This document shows, in pieces, positions 42,870-52,071 of a DNA stretch of 64,000 nucleotides. Under the pieces are notes generated by a model. It searched no databases. It had not been told where the DNA came from and was given only the letters and a program-made list of their open reading frames with translations. The translations under genes and the position numbers were made by a program. Origin of the DNA: Haliea sp963974125 (GTDB taxonomy: Bacteria; Pseudomonadota; Gammaproteobacteria; Pseudomonadales; Halieaceae); NCBI GenBank assembly GCA_963974125.1, contig CAXBCH010000001.1:138908-202907 (forward strand), given 5' to 3'. Every line of letters starts with the position of its first letter. Within the stretch, counting starts at the first letter, position 1.

Positions 42870-43163
42870 ATGAAGAAAATGTTAGCGGTCAGTGCAATGT
42901 TGTTTGCTGCCAGTGCCATGGCGCAGCCGCCCATGGACAAGTACAACAAGAGCTGTGCGGTGTGCCACAATGCCGGCGTAGCGGGCGCGGCCAAGACCGG
43001 AGATGTCGAGGCCTGGGCACCGAAACTGGAGAAGGGGATGGACGCCCTGATCGCGTCGGTCAAGAATGGCCTCAATGCGATGCCGCCCAAAGGCATGTGC
43101 TTCGACTGCAGCGATGAAGATTACGCCGCCCTGATCACCTACATGTCCTCACCGGCAGAGTAA
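42870..43163 (+). CDS. Cytochrome c5-type periplasmic monoheme protein
   Basis: A 97-residue small cytochrome. A signal peptide (residues 1-19, ending AMAQ) precedes one heme site C29-A-V-C-H33. The axial methionine region is AMPPKGMCFDC, whose CXXC pair is a hallmark of cytochrome c5. It carries electrons in the periplasm, probably from the bc1 complex or c4 to oxidases such as the caa3-like enzyme encoded upstream. It is followed after 35 bases by the c4 gene. Confidence 0.9.
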   Translation: MKKMLAVSAMLFAASAMAQPPMDKYNKSCAVCHNAGVAGAAKTGDVEAWAPKLEKGMDALIASVKNGLNAMPPKGMCFDCSDEDYAALITYMSSPAE

Positions 43164-43198
43164 TCTGCCGGATTCACCTATCCAGATCTGGAAGTGTC

Positions 43199-43834
43199 AT
43201 GAAGAAAGTTCTTGTTCTCTGCGGCGCCCTGCTGGGTTTCGCTCACACGGCCGGTGCGGCGGTACCTTTTGTAAAAGGCGATGCCGCCGCCGGGGAATCA
43301 CTGACGGCCGTATGTGCAGCCTGCCATGGCGCGGATGGCAACAGCCAGTCCCCGACATTTCCCAAGATTGCGGGCCTGGGTGAGCGCTATCTCTACAAGC
43401 AGCTGCTGGATATCCGCGATGGCGCCCGCCCGATTCCGACCATGGCTGGTCAGGTCGACAACATGACCAACCAGCAGCTGGCTGATATTGCGGCTTTCTA
43501 CGCCGCGAAACCGATCAGCGGTAGCCAGGCGGATCCCGATCTGGTGGCACTGGGAGAAAAGGTCTATCGTGCCGGTGTCGCCGAGCGCAAGGTGGCGGCC
43601 TGTATCGGTTGCCACTCCCCCAACGGCAAGGGTAATGCCCCGGCCGGCTATCCGGCGCTGGCGGGCCAGCATCCGGAGTATATTGCCACTCAGCTGCGCC
43701 AGTACCGCAAGGGCTACGAAGACCCTGACGGCCGCACCAACGACGGCGATACCAGAATCATGCGCAGCAATGCCTTTGGCCTCAGCGACATGGAAATCGA
43801 AGCCGTGGCCAGCTACGCGGCTGGCCTCAGGTAG
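43199..43834 (+). CDS. Diheme cytochrome c4
   Basis: A 211-residue exported diheme cytochrome. After a signal peptide (about residues 1-20) come two homologous c-type domains with heme sites C39-A-A-C-H43 and C135-I-G-C-H139. Methionine ligands are probably in the PTMAGQ and RIMRSNA loops. Cytochrome c4 feeds terminal oxidases, especially cbb3 types. Gene order with engB and dsbA matches Pseudomonas. A strong terminator follows. Confidence 0.93.
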   Translation: MKKVLVLCGALLGFAHTAGAAVPFVKGDAAAGESLTAVCAACHGADGNSQSPTFPKIAGLGERYLYKQLLDIRDGARPIPTMAGQVDNMTNQQLADIAAFYAAKPISGSQADPDLVALGEKVYRAGVAERKVAACIGCHSPNGKGNAPAGYPALAGQHPEYIATQLRQYRKGYEDPDGRTNDGDTRIMRSNAFGLSDMEIEAVASYAAGLR

Positions 43835-43855
43835 GCAAGCCCTACCGTTCTCCGC

Positions 43856-43881
43856 AAGGTGGCCCTGTGGCCACCTTTTTT
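43856..43881 (+). terminator. Rho-independent terminator after cytochrome c4
   Basis: A perfect nine-base stem AAGGTGGCC / GGCCACCTT with loop CTGT runs into a T tract. It separates the cytochromes from dsbA. Confidence 0.93.
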
Positions 43882-43946
43882 GTCAGTCGGAGAACGCCGC
43901 GCCGGAATCATGGTCTGACTAACAACGTTCAACAATGGAGAGTCCC

Positions 43947-44600
43947 ATGCTCAAGCGTTTCCTTGCCCTTGCCCTGATGGTGCTGGCCCCGCTGGCTGTT
44001 GCCGCCGAGGACGCACAAACCTGGGAAGAAGGCACCCACTACGACCTGATTACCCCGGTTATCCGCACCGCTGATCCAGACAAGATCGAGGTCGTCGAAT
44101 TCTTCTGGTACGGCTGCGGCCATTGCTACACATTCGAACCACTGGTGAGCCGCTGGAAGAAAACCCTGGGCGACGATGTCACCTTCACGGGCTCGCCCGC
44201 GGTCTGGAACAAGCCCATGGAGTTGCACGCGGCCATGTACTACACCGCGGATGTGCTCGGGGTGCTCGATACCATGCATACCGTGATGTTCCAGGCCATG
44301 AACGTCGATGGCAAGCGCCTCGCTTCGGAAGCCGAGATCCGCAAGCTGTTTACCGACAATGGCGTCAGCGGCGAGGACTTCGACAAGGCCTTCGCTTCTT
44401 TCGGGGTCAGCAGCCAGGTGCGTCAGGCCAACAGCCGGGCGCGGGCCGCCAAGATCACCGGTACCCCGGAAATGATGGTGAACGGCAAATATCGCATCAG
44501 CATTCGCAAGGCGGGCAGTCAGGCGAACATGCTGAAAGTGGCCGATTTCCTGATCGCAAAGGAACGCGCTGCGCTCGCCGCCACGGCCAGCGCTTCCTGA
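43947..44600 (+). CDS. dsbA: Thiol:disulfide interchange protein DsbA
   Basis: A 217-residue periplasmic disulfide oxidase. It has a signal peptide (about residues 1-20, ending AVAAE) and a thioredoxin fold with an inserted helical domain. The active site is C57-G-H-C60 in FFWYGCGHC, with the cis-proline in ITGTPEMMV. It introduces disulfides into exported proteins and may help c-type cytochrome and pilin folding. I chose the second ATG, six bases after GGAG, over one four codons earlier. Confidence 0.95.
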   Translation: MLKRFLALALMVLAPLAVAAEDAQTWEEGTHYDLITPVIRTADPDKIEVVEFFWYGCGHCYTFEPLVSRWKKTLGDDVTFTGSPAVWNKPMELHAAMYYTADVLGVLDTMHTVMFQAMNVDGKRLASEAEIRKLFTDNGVSGEDFDKAFASFGVSSQVRQANSRARAAKITGTPEMMVNGKYRISIRKAGSQANMLKVADFLIAKERAALAATASAS

Positions 44601-44653
44601 TCCTGGCGGGATAGCATTCCCGCGCATTCCATTTCCCCGGCAGCGCGTCAGTT

Positions 44654-45850
44654 GTGCTAGCGATCTACTTCTCGCCGATGCTGCTGGGGCTCATGCTGTT
44701 GCTGGCGATCGCCGTCGCGGCAACCGCTCTCTGGTACGTCTCCAGGCCCTATGCCGGCCCGGCCTTCTGGATGGCATCCGGCTGGACGCTCATTCTCGGG
44801 GTGATGCTGTTTATCGGCTTCATGGTGACCGGCAGCCCGGTGCTCAATGTGCTGGGCAACGCCGGACAGCTGGCCGGAGAGGCGCTGTTCCTGCTCGGTA
44901 TATTCCGTTTCCTGGGCCGACCCCTGCCCCTCTGGATCGTGCCCGCCAGTGTCGGCCTGATGATGGCGTTCAACATCCGTTACTGGGTGGTCGACGGCAA
45001 CTCCGACTTTCTGCTCGGGGTCTATTCCACCATCGCCGGACTGCTGCCGCTGCAGGCGATCTGGCTGCTGCTGCACAGCCGCGCCGACCGCGCCACGCGG
45101 CCGGCCCAGCTTCTGGTTGGCGTCAGCCTGCTGCTGTATTCGGGGGTCACCCTGCTGCGCGGCTACCATGGCTATCACGACTGGCTTCTGGATCGCCCCT
45201 ATATTCCGCCGCACCAGTCCTTTAGCTACCTGCTGCCCTACAATTTTGCGCTTCCGGCCCTGGTCATGGGGTTTGTTGGCGTCACCCTGATGACCATGCA
45301 GAGAATTCTCGCGTCAAGCCGGGAGCACGAGGAGCGGGCGCAGCGCCTGGCGACGCGCGATGAACTGACGAATTTGCTCAACCGGCGGGCGTTCAATGCC
45401 ATCGCGGAACGCGATCTCCCCCGCGCCCTGCGCCAGCAGCAGCCACTGTGCCTGGCCTTTATCGACCTGGACCATTTCAAGCGCCTGAATGACCACCATG
45501 GCCATAATTTCGGTGACCAGGTGTTGCGGATGTTTGCCGATAGCTGGCAGGGGCAGCTGCGCGCAAGCGATGTCCTGGCACGCTACGGTGGCGAGGAGTT
45601 CGTGCTGTTGTTGCCGGACACGGACCCCGGCGAGGCCCGGACCTTGCTGGACCGCGCCAGAGCCAGCGTCGCTGCCGCAGATATCCGCGACGGTGACGTG
45701 CCCGTGCCGCTGACCTTCAGTGCGGGGTTGGCGCAGGCGCTTGCGGGGGATGACATCGACAGCCTGCTGGGCCGCGCGGACCAGGCCCTGTACCGGGCCA
45801 AGACCAGCGGCCGCGACCAGATCGTTGTCTGGGAGCCGGACTCTGTGTAG
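44654..45850 (+). CDS. Membrane-anchored diguanylate cyclase (GGDEF)
   Basis: A 398-residue protein with about seven N-terminal membrane helices (residues 1 to about 220) and a C-terminal GGDEF domain. The active site is G312-G-E-E-F316, and an inhibitory I-site RXXD is intact at R303-A-S-D306. It should therefore make c-di-GMP from two GTP and be subject to product feedback. The membrane half is probably a sensor. Position after dsbA matches a diguanylate cyclase in Pseudomonas. The start is GTG. Confidence 0.9.
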   Translation: MLAIYFSPMLLGLMLLLAIAVAATALWYVSRPYAGPAFWMASGWTLILGVMLFIGFMVTGSPVLNVLGNAGQLAGEALFLLGIFRFLGRPLPLWIVPASVGLMMAFNIRYWVVDGNSDFLLGVYSTIAGLLPLQAIWLLLHSRADRATRPAQLLVGVSLLLYSGVTLLRGYHGYHDWLLDRPYIPPHQSFSYLLPYNFALPALVMGFVGVTLMTMQRILASSREHEERAQRLATRDELTNLLNRRAFNAIAERDLPRALRQQQPLCLAFIDLDHFKRLNDHHGHNFGDQVLRMFADSWQGQLRASDVLARYGGEEFVLLLPDTDPGEARTLLDRARASVAAADIRDGDVPVPLTFSAGLAQALAGDDIDSLLGRADQALYRAKTSGRDQIVVWEPDSV

Positions 45851-45855
45851 CTGTG

Positions 45856-46476
45856 CTACATGCCCGTGCTGTAAATCTCCAGCGAGGCGTTGCCGCTTTC
45901 TCTTACTTGCCGCAGGGCCAGGGCATACTCCCGCAACAAACGCAGGCAGTAGAGCAGTCGCTCGCTCAGGTACTGCTGGGACTTGGGGTCATTGTCCTCG
46001 CTGTCGGCATTGAACACGGAGCCGACATTGCGCACGATCAGGTGTTCAGGCAGGAAGCAGAGACGGCTGTTCTTGTACCCGCTCATGCGCAGCTCCGCCA
46101 CCGGGTAGGCGCCCCCGGCCGAGGCCGAGACCGTCACGATCAGGGCCGGCTTGTGTGCCAGTTCGCCCCCGGCTGCCCACATCAACAGAAAGTTTTTCAA
46201 TCCCGCCGGCACCATGCCGTGCCACTCCGGCGAGATAATGACGAGACCGTCGCAACTGTGCAGTTCCTCCCTCAGGGGTTGCAACAGTTGTTGCCAGTGC
46301 TGGTTGTCTTCATCCCACACCCCCTCTTCCCACAGTGGCAGCGGATTGCCACCCAGGTCATAGAACCAGCAACTGTCGCACAGCGCCTGCTGCGTCAGGG
46401 TCTGCTCAATATGGCGACCGACCTTGCTGCTCTGGGAGCCCGGGCGGTGACTGCCGCTGATAACGCCAATCTTCAT
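45856..46476 (-). CDS. NADPH-dependent FMN reductase family protein
   Basis: A 206-residue flavodoxin-fold protein. The phosphate-binding loop is GVISGSHRPGSQSSKVG at the N-terminus, and SPEWHGMVPAGLKNFL and SASAGGAYP surround the flavin. Such proteins reduce FMN, quinones or azo compounds with NADPH; the substrate is unknown. The ATG was chosen to start at MKIGVISGS. It follows the cysteine synthase gene by 19 bases in the same orientation, hinting at a redox or sulfur link. Confidence 0.85.
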   Translation of the reverse strand: MKIGVISGSHRPGSQSSKVGRHIEQTLTQQALCDSCWFYDLGGNPLPLWEEGVWDEDNQHWQQLLQPLREELHSCDGLVIISPEWHGMVPAGLKNFLLMWAAGGELAHKPALIVTVSASAGGAYPVAELRMSGYKNSRLCFLPEHLIVRNVGSVFNADSEDNDPKSQQYLSERLLYCLRLLREYALALRQVRESGNASLEIYSTGM

Positions 46477-46495
46477 TGTTTTCCTCGCGAGTTGG

Positions 46496-47503
46496 TCAGA
46501 CATCGAGCCAGGCCGGCACCGGCAGGCCCTTGTTGTGCAGGAAAGCGGGGTTGAACAGCTTGCTCTGGTAGCGGTTGCCATAGTCACAGAGGATGGTGAC
46601 GATGGTGTGCCCGGGCCCCATGTGTTCCGCCAGTCGTACCGCACCGGCGATATTGATGCCAGCCGAACCACCCAGGCACAGGCCCTCGTGTTGCAGCAGA
46701 TCGAACAGTAGCGGCAGGGCTTCCTGGTCGCTGATCATGAACGCGGTGTCCACTTGCGCCGCGGCGATATTGCCGGTGATGTGGTTGATGCCAATGCCCT
46801 CGACAATGGAATTGCCGGCACTGGCGGCCAGGCGGCCGTCCTGGTAATAGTGGTAGAGCGAGGCGCCCTGGGGGTCGGCCAGGCCAATGGTGATGTCAGG
46901 CCGGTGAGACTTGAGGGCCGCGGAGACGCCTGCCAGCGTGCCTCCGGTTCCCACCGCGCAGATGAAGCCGTCGACCTTGCCTTCGGTCTGGGCCCAGATT
47001 TCTTCCCCGGTGGTGTCGCGATGCATGGCCATGTTGGCGAGATTGTCGAACTGGCGGGCCCAGACCGCGCCGGCGGGTTCGGAGCCGGCGTATTTTTCCG
47101 CCAGCCGCTGGGCGGTGTGGATATAGTGCCCGGGCTCGCTGTAGGAGGTCGCTGGCACCAGGTGCAGGTCGGCACCGAGCAATTCCAGGGTGTCGATCTT
47201 TTCCTTGCTCTGGCTGATGGGCATGACCACGGTACTCTTGTAGCCCAGCGCATTTGCCAGCAGGGTCAGGCCGATACCGGTATTGCCCGCAGTGCCCTCG
47301 ACAATGCGTCCGCCGGGACGCAGTTCGCCGCTGGCCTCGGCTGCGCGGATAATGCCCAGGGCGGTGCGGTCCTTGACCGAGCCGCCCGGGTTCATGAACT
47401 CGGCCTTGCCAAAGATGCGGCAGCCGGTACGCTCCGAGACCTCGCGCAGGTAAAGCAACGGTGTGTTGCCGATGAGCTGGGTGACATCTGCGGCGCTGTG
47501 CAA
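46496..47503 (-). CDS. Cysteine synthase family PLP enzyme
   Basis: A 335-residue fold-type II PLP enzyme close to CysK/CBS-like synthases. Landmarks are LIGNTPLLYL, the PLP lysine in NPGGSVKDR, the substrate loop GTAGNTGIGL and the phosphate-binding GTGGTLAG. It probably joins O-acetylserine (or a related acceptor) to sulfide. No ATG starts the homologous region; I propose the TTG encoding MHSAADVTQ, nine bases after GGAG. It is divergent from a diguanylate cyclase gene. Confidence 0.85.
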   Translation of the reverse strand: MHSAADVTQLIGNTPLLYLREVSERTGCRIFGKAEFMNPGGSVKDRTALGIIRAAEASGELRPGGRIVEGTAGNTGIGLTLLANALGYKSTVVMPISQSKEKIDTLELLGADLHLVPATSYSEPGHYIHTAQRLAEKYAGSEPAGAVWARQFDNLANMAMHRDTTGEEIWAQTEGKVDGFICAVGTGGTLAGVSAALKSHRPDITIGLADPQGASLYHYYQDGRLAASAGNSIVEGIGINHITGNIAAAQVDTAFMISDQEALPLLFDLLQHEGLCLGGSAGINIAGAVRLAEHMGPGHTIVTILCDYGNRYQSKLFNPAFLHNKGLPVPAWLDV

Positions 47504-47633
47504 GGCTTGGGTCTCCGTGACGGGATGGCCGACAGTATGCCATAGCCTCCCCGTGTTTGCCGCTGCCGGGGGTGCTGTGGCATATTCGAGAGTTCGTGGC
47601 GGTCTGGCAGGCTTCAGCAATGGACAACAGGGC

Positions 47634-48677
47634 GTGAACTCGGGACCAAACCCCGACATCGATACCGCCGCCATGGCCTTGCACCTGGCCGACGGACGCC
47701 GCCTCGAGCTGTCGGTGATGAATTACATCGGTGGCGTCACCGCGCTGGTCGTCACGGGCTTCGCCCTGTACCGCTACCAGACCGGCGACATCAATGGCGC
47801 TATCATCAATACGGTTATCGTCGCGATTCTCGTGCTCACCCTGTTGCTGGGGCGCTCCCGCCGCTTCGCCCCGCATGCCCTCAATCTGTTTGGACTGACC
47901 ATTACGGCCTCCAGCCTGCTGAGTGCGCTGCTGGTCAGCAGCAACGGCCTGCTCTGGTCCTTCCTGGTTATCTGGATCAATTGCGTGATCTTGCCGCGAG
48001 CCCTGGCTGTGGGCCTCAACGGCCTGGTCATCGTTGCCCTCGCGATAACCACACGGCTGTTCGATTCGGCACTGGAGCAGATCAGCTGGATAACCGTTGC
48101 CCTGCTGATGGCGGGATTCGGGCTGATCTTTACCGATCAGCTGCGCCAGCAGCGTCGGCTGCTCGCAGAGCAGGCGACGCTGGATCCGCTCACCGGCGCC
48201 GGCAATCGACGCCTGATGCAGCAGCATCTTGAGGCCACTGTCGCCGAGCGCCGCCGCAACGCGAACTTCAGCAGCACCATCATGGTGATCGATCTGGACC
48301 TGTTCAAGCAGATCAACGACAACTATGGGCACGAGGCTGGCGACCGGGTGCTGGAGCGCTTTGCCGCCAGCGTGCGTTCGGCCCTGAGGCTTGAGGACGG
48401 CCTGTATCGCATGGGTGGGGAGGAATTCGTGGTCCTGCTGCGGGGCATGTCCGCCGTCACTGCGGCGACCGCCTTGCCGGAGCTGCACGAGAGACTCAGT
48501 GGCAGCGTGCCGGGCCCCGAGGGCACGATCCGGTTCTCCGCCGGGGCAGCGATACTGAAGTCGGGGGAGGACTGGTCACGCTGGCTGGCCCGGGCGGACA
48601 ACGCCCTCTACGAGGCCAAGCAGGCGGGCCGCGACCGTCTTGTTATTGCCGCTGGGGAGCCTGTTCCGGGACTGTAA
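47634..48677 (+). CDS. Membrane diguanylate cyclase (GGDEF), second copy in window
   Basis: A protein of about 347 residues with five to six predicted membrane helices (about residues 28-165, the MASE-like half) and a GGDEF domain. The active site is G261-G-E-E-F265, with an I-site at R252-L-E-D255, so it looks like an active, feedback-inhibited cyclase. The start is uncertain: I took a GTG just after CAGGG; an ATG 13 codons later is the alternative. Its 3' end overlaps the convergent exporter gene by 35 bases. Confidence 0.85.
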   Translation: MNSGPNPDIDTAAMALHLADGRRLELSVMNYIGGVTALVVTGFALYRYQTGDINGAIINTVIVAILVLTLLLGRSRRFAPHALNLFGLTITASSLLSALLVSSNGLLWSFLVIWINCVILPRALAVGLNGLVIVALAITTRLFDSALEQISWITVALLMAGFGLIFTDQLRQQRRLLAEQATLDPLTGAGNRRLMQQHLEATVAERRRNANFSSTIMVIDLDLFKQINDNYGHEAGDRVLERFAASVRSALRLEDGLYRMGGEEFVVLLRGMSAVTAATALPELHERLSGSVPGPEGTIRFSAGAAILKSGEDWSRWLARADNALYEAKQAGRDRLVIAAGEPVPGL

Positions 48678-49863
48678 AATGCAGTCTGCGAGCCTTCTGC
48701 CCCAGCGCCAGGGCGGCCAGTGCCAGCAGCGCCATGGAGACCAGCATCGGTCGCGGTGAATCCACCAGAAAGAGGCTGACCAGGGCGCCAGCGGCAGCGG
48801 CGATTGCCATCTGGATGAATCCCAGCAGGGCCGAGGCCGTGCCCGCCATCTGCGGGTAAGGCAGCAGGGCAAGACTCATGGCGTGAGGCAGGGTCAGTCC
48901 CAGCCCCGCTGTGTAGAGCATCATGGGTAGCATCAGGGCCAGTACGCTGTGCGGAAACACGGTGGCGGCCGCACCCATGCAGACGCTGGCTGCCGCCGCG
49001 AGAACAGTGCCCAGCAGCAGCACTCGGGGAGATTCCAGGCGGCCCGCCAGACGGGCGCTGAGTGCGCTGCCGCTGATGTAGCCGGCGACCGTGGTCAGGA
49101 ATATGGGCCCGAAGTACAGCACCGGCACATTCAACATTTCCAGGTAGACGAACCCGGAAGAGGCCAGGTAGACCATCAGGCCGGCGTAGACCAGAGAGCT
49201 GGAGGTCACCACGGTCATGAAGGGACCGCTGCGCAACAAGGTGCTGTAGTTGCGCAGAATGGTCCGCGGGTGCAGGCTCTGGGGCGCCGGCAGGGATTCG
49301 CCGAGATAGCGCTGCACCAGCAGCACCACCAGGGCGCCGTAGACCCCCAGGAAGATGAAGATGCTGGGCCAGGGGAACACCAGCATCAGCAGTCCGCCGA
49401 GACTCGGTGCCACCGCCGGCGCCAGGGCCATGAGCATGGCAATCAGCGACAGCGCCCGCGCCGCCCGCCTGGGACCAAACAGGTCGCGGGTGATGGTGCG
49501 CGCCAGGGTGGGTCCGACACAGGCGCCGACGCCCTGCAAAAACCGGTACAGCAGCAATTCCTCCACCGTGGTCGCCAGACTGCAGCCGACGCAGCCGAGC
49601 ACGAACAGCAGGGTGCCGGAGGTTATCACCGGCTTGCGCCCGTAGCGGTCTGCCAGTGGCCCGCACACCAGGTGGAATATCGCGAAGCCGGCGAGATAGG
49701 TGCTCAGGGTCAGCTGAATGTTGCCGACGCTGGTATCCAGCGCTGCGCGCATCGCCGGCATGGCGGGCAGGTACATGTCCACGCTGAGCGGCCCGAGCGC
49801 AACCAGCGCCGCGAGCAGTACCAGCAGCCAGCGTGAGTCAGCAGAGAGGTGTCGGTTTGCCAT
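48643..49863 (-). CDS. Bcr/CflA-type multidrug efflux MFS transporter
   Basis: A 406-residue major facilitator protein with twelve predicted helices. The family-typical start LGPLSVDMYLPAMPAM, the motif A loop GPLADRYGRKPV and motif C-like GACVGPTLARTI identify the Bcr/CflA drug:proton antiporter group. The substrate is unknown (related proteins export bicyclomycin, chloramphenicol or small peptides). It stands alone, tail-to-tail with the GGDEF gene. Confidence 0.9.
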   Translation of the reverse strand: MANRHLSADSRWLLVLLAALVALGPLSVDMYLPAMPAMRAALDTSVGNIQLTLSTYLAGFAIFHLVCGPLADRYGRKPVITSGTLLFVLGCVGCSLATTVEELLLYRFLQGVGACVGPTLARTITRDLFGPRRAARALSLIAMLMALAPAVAPSLGGLLMLVFPWPSIFIFLGVYGALVVLLVQRYLGESLPAPQSLHPRTILRNYSTLLRSGPFMTVVTSSSLVYAGLMVYLASSGFVYLEMLNVPVLYFGPIFLTTVAGYISGSALSARLAGRLESPRVLLLGTVLAAAASVCMGAAATVFPHSVLALMLPMMLYTAGLGLTLPHAMSLALLPYPQMAGTASALLGFIQMAIAAAAGALVSLFLVDSPRPMLVSMALLALAALALGQKARRLHFTVPEQAPQRQ

Positions 49864-49919
49864 GGGGCGGGAATGCTACCATGCGCACCCCCGCCGGCCT
49901 ATGGCGCCGGGGGTCCGGT

Positions 49920-50702
49920 TCAGTCCTTCTCAAACTTGAGCACGGTCTTCCACCAGAGGCGCGGGAACAGGGTGTGCCACAACATCAGCAGTCGGGCCTC
50001 GCCCGGATAGATGATGTCCCTGTCCTTGTCGACGCCCTTTTCGATGGCATCGACAATCTTTTCCGGGTCCGAGAGGCGGCCGGATTTTTTCGCCTCGATG
50101 ATGCTGCCGGGGCTGTCGGTCGCGAGGGTCTGGTCGATCAGGGGCGTGTTGACCGCGGGTGGGCAGACGAGGTGGATGCGCACGCCCGAGTCCCGCAGCT
50201 CGTTCTGCAGCACTTCCATGTAGGTGTTGACCGCGGACTTGGTGGCGCAGTAGCCGCCCATGTGGGGTACCAGCGCGTGGCCGGCAATCGAGCCGAAGGC
50301 GATGACGCGGCCGCTGCGGCGTTTGCGCATCTCCGGCAGGACCGCCTGCACCATGTAGGCGGTACCGAAATAGTTGATCCGGAACAGGCGCTCCATGCCC
50401 GCGTGGGTGTGATCGACCAGCTTGTGGCTGGGCATCAGCGCTGCCGCGTGTACCAGCAGGTCGATGGGCCCCAGGGCCTCCTGCACCTGCGCGACTTTCG
50501 CCTCCACCTCCGCCAGGTCGCCGATATCGCAGTGGAAGGGGCTGATGTTGTCGTGCCCGGCTGCCGTGGCCTCCAGGCCCTCTTCGTTGACGTCAAAGAT
50601 GGCGACTCGCGCACCCCTGCCTGCCAGTCGCAGAGCGATGATACGGCCCATGCCACTGGCGCCGCCGGTGACCAGGGCGACCTTGTCATTCATTGCCTTC
50701 AT
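49920..50702 (-). CDS. Short-chain dehydrogenase/reductase
   Basis: A 260-residue SDR. It has the NAD(P) loop TGGASGMG near residue 11, the structural NNAG-equivalent region (VHAAALM), and catalytic serine and YXXXK in GSIAGHALVPHMGGYCATKSA. The C-terminal 40 residues (YPGEARLLMLWHTLFPRLWW) form a hydrophobic tail found in SDRs acting on lipophilic substrates. The physiological substrate is unknown. I chose the ATG after GGAGCTC; a second ATG is three codons on. Confidence 0.88.
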   Translation of the reverse strand: MKAMNDKVALVTGGASGMGRIIALRLAGRGARVAIFDVNEEGLEATAAGHDNISPFHCDIGDLAEVEAKVAQVQEALGPIDLLVHAAALMPSHKLVDHTHAGMERLFRINYFGTAYMVQAVLPEMRKRRSGRVIAFGSIAGHALVPHMGGYCATKSAVNTYMEVLQNELRDSGVRIHLVCPPAVNTPLIDQTLATDSPGSIIEAKKSGRLSDPEKIVDAIEKGVDKDRDIIYPGEARLLMLWHTLFPRLWWKTVLKFEKD

Positions 50703-50813
50703 GCCAGAGCTCCATTGGTTTTTATTCGATAATGCCCGCAAGCAGCGCGGGGCGGCAAGCCCCGCAGCGGCCAGCAAAACTGGCCGGAATGTGCCACCGC
50801 CCGCGGACCGGGC

Positions 50814-51298
50814 TCATACCTCGGTATTGTTGTCGATATGATCCAGGGGCAGCGCCGTGTTTTGCACCACGCGCCGCAGCTCGAAGCTGGAGTGCACCCC
50901 GGTCACGCCGGGAATCCGCGTCAGCTTGCCGAGCAGGAACCGTTCGTAGTATTGCATATCCGGCACCACGGCCTTGAGCAGGTAATCCGCGCTCTGGCCG
51001 GTGACTACCGAGCACTCCATGACTTCGGGAAACGCGCTGACCTGGGCTTCGAAGGCATCGAACCGATCGGGGGTGTGGCGGTCCATGCTGATGCCGATGT
51101 AGGCGGTCAGCTTGAGTCCCAGCCGCGACTGATCCAGCAGGGTGGCAGTGCCGCGGATCAAGCCGGATTCCTCCAGCCGCTTTACCCGCCGGGAGCAGGG
51201 TGTCGGCGACAGGCCAATACGCTCGGCCAGTTCCAGGTTGCTGATGCGCCCTTCCCGTTGCAGGATGTCGAGGATGCGGCGGTCGCTGCGGTCAAGTT

Positions 51299-51302
<4 letters not shown>
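50814..51302 (-). CDS. Lrp/AsnC-family transcriptional regulator
   Basis: A 162-residue feast/famine regulator. The N-terminal helix-turn-helix starts LDRSDRRILDILQREGRISNLELAERIGLSPTPCSRRVKRLE, here cited only in outline. A RAM ligand-binding domain follows (about residues 70-150) with the typical SVVTGQSADYLLKAV strand. Such proteins sense amino acids. The start overlaps the EVE-domain gene (ATGA), and it lies near leuA, so branched-chain or other amino acid control is plausible but not shown. Confidence 0.93.
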
Positions 51303-51778
<476 letters not shown>

Positions 51779-51852
51779 TGTTTGCGCCCTCATTAGTGAA
51801 ACATGTCAATAAAACGTATATAAGCGCAATTATAGACTATAGAAAGCGCAAT

Positions 51853-51912
51853 ATGCTGGATTATTTGCAGCAAATCACCATCAGCTTGCGCCTATACTGT
51901 GTATTCGGCTGA
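51853..51912 (+). CDS. Candidate leucine leader peptide upstream of leuA
   Basis: A 19-codon frame begins ATG CTG GAT TAT TTG and ends TGA, 159 bases before leuA. It encodes MLDYLQQITISLRLYCVFG: four leucines (one by the rare-type codon CTA), two isoleucines and one valine. Branched-chain residues at this density before a leucine synthesis gene suggest a transcription-attenuation leader. Its ribosome binding site is weak, and no textbook terminator follows, so the role is inferred. Confidence 0.55.
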   Translation: MLDYLQQITISLRLYCVFG

Positions 51913-51972
51913 ATCATCACCTGCTGCCGCCACACGCCGCACCACCCCGGCGCCGTGTACCAGGGCGAAGCC

Positions 51973-52020
51973 TCACGAGGGTCGGTCAGGTGGACGACAG
52001 TCCGCACGACCCGCAGGTGA
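51973..52020 (+). promoter_or_regulatory. Imperfect hairpin in the leuA leader
   Basis: Nested complementary arms TCAC/GTGA, GGGTCG/CGACCC and GTGGAC/GTCCgCAC form a 48-base stem-loop between the leader peptide and leuA. A T5 run at 52030-52034 lies ten bases beyond. It could be part of an attenuator or antiterminator. Confidence 0.45.
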
Positions 52021-52071
52021 ACAGCCTCCATTTTTCAGTGCAACAAGCCAGCACCCAGAGGACAGGCGCGC

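Noticed and set aside
46896..48488. 530-codon minus-strand frame spanning the second GGDEF gene and cysteine synthase
   Set aside because: It is out of frame with both real genes and gives a low-complexity product.
52013..52040. Classical rho-independent attenuator directly before leuA
   Set aside because: The T5 run is not immediately preceded by a stable hairpin, so I recorded only the upstream stem-loop and kept attenuation as a hypothesis.
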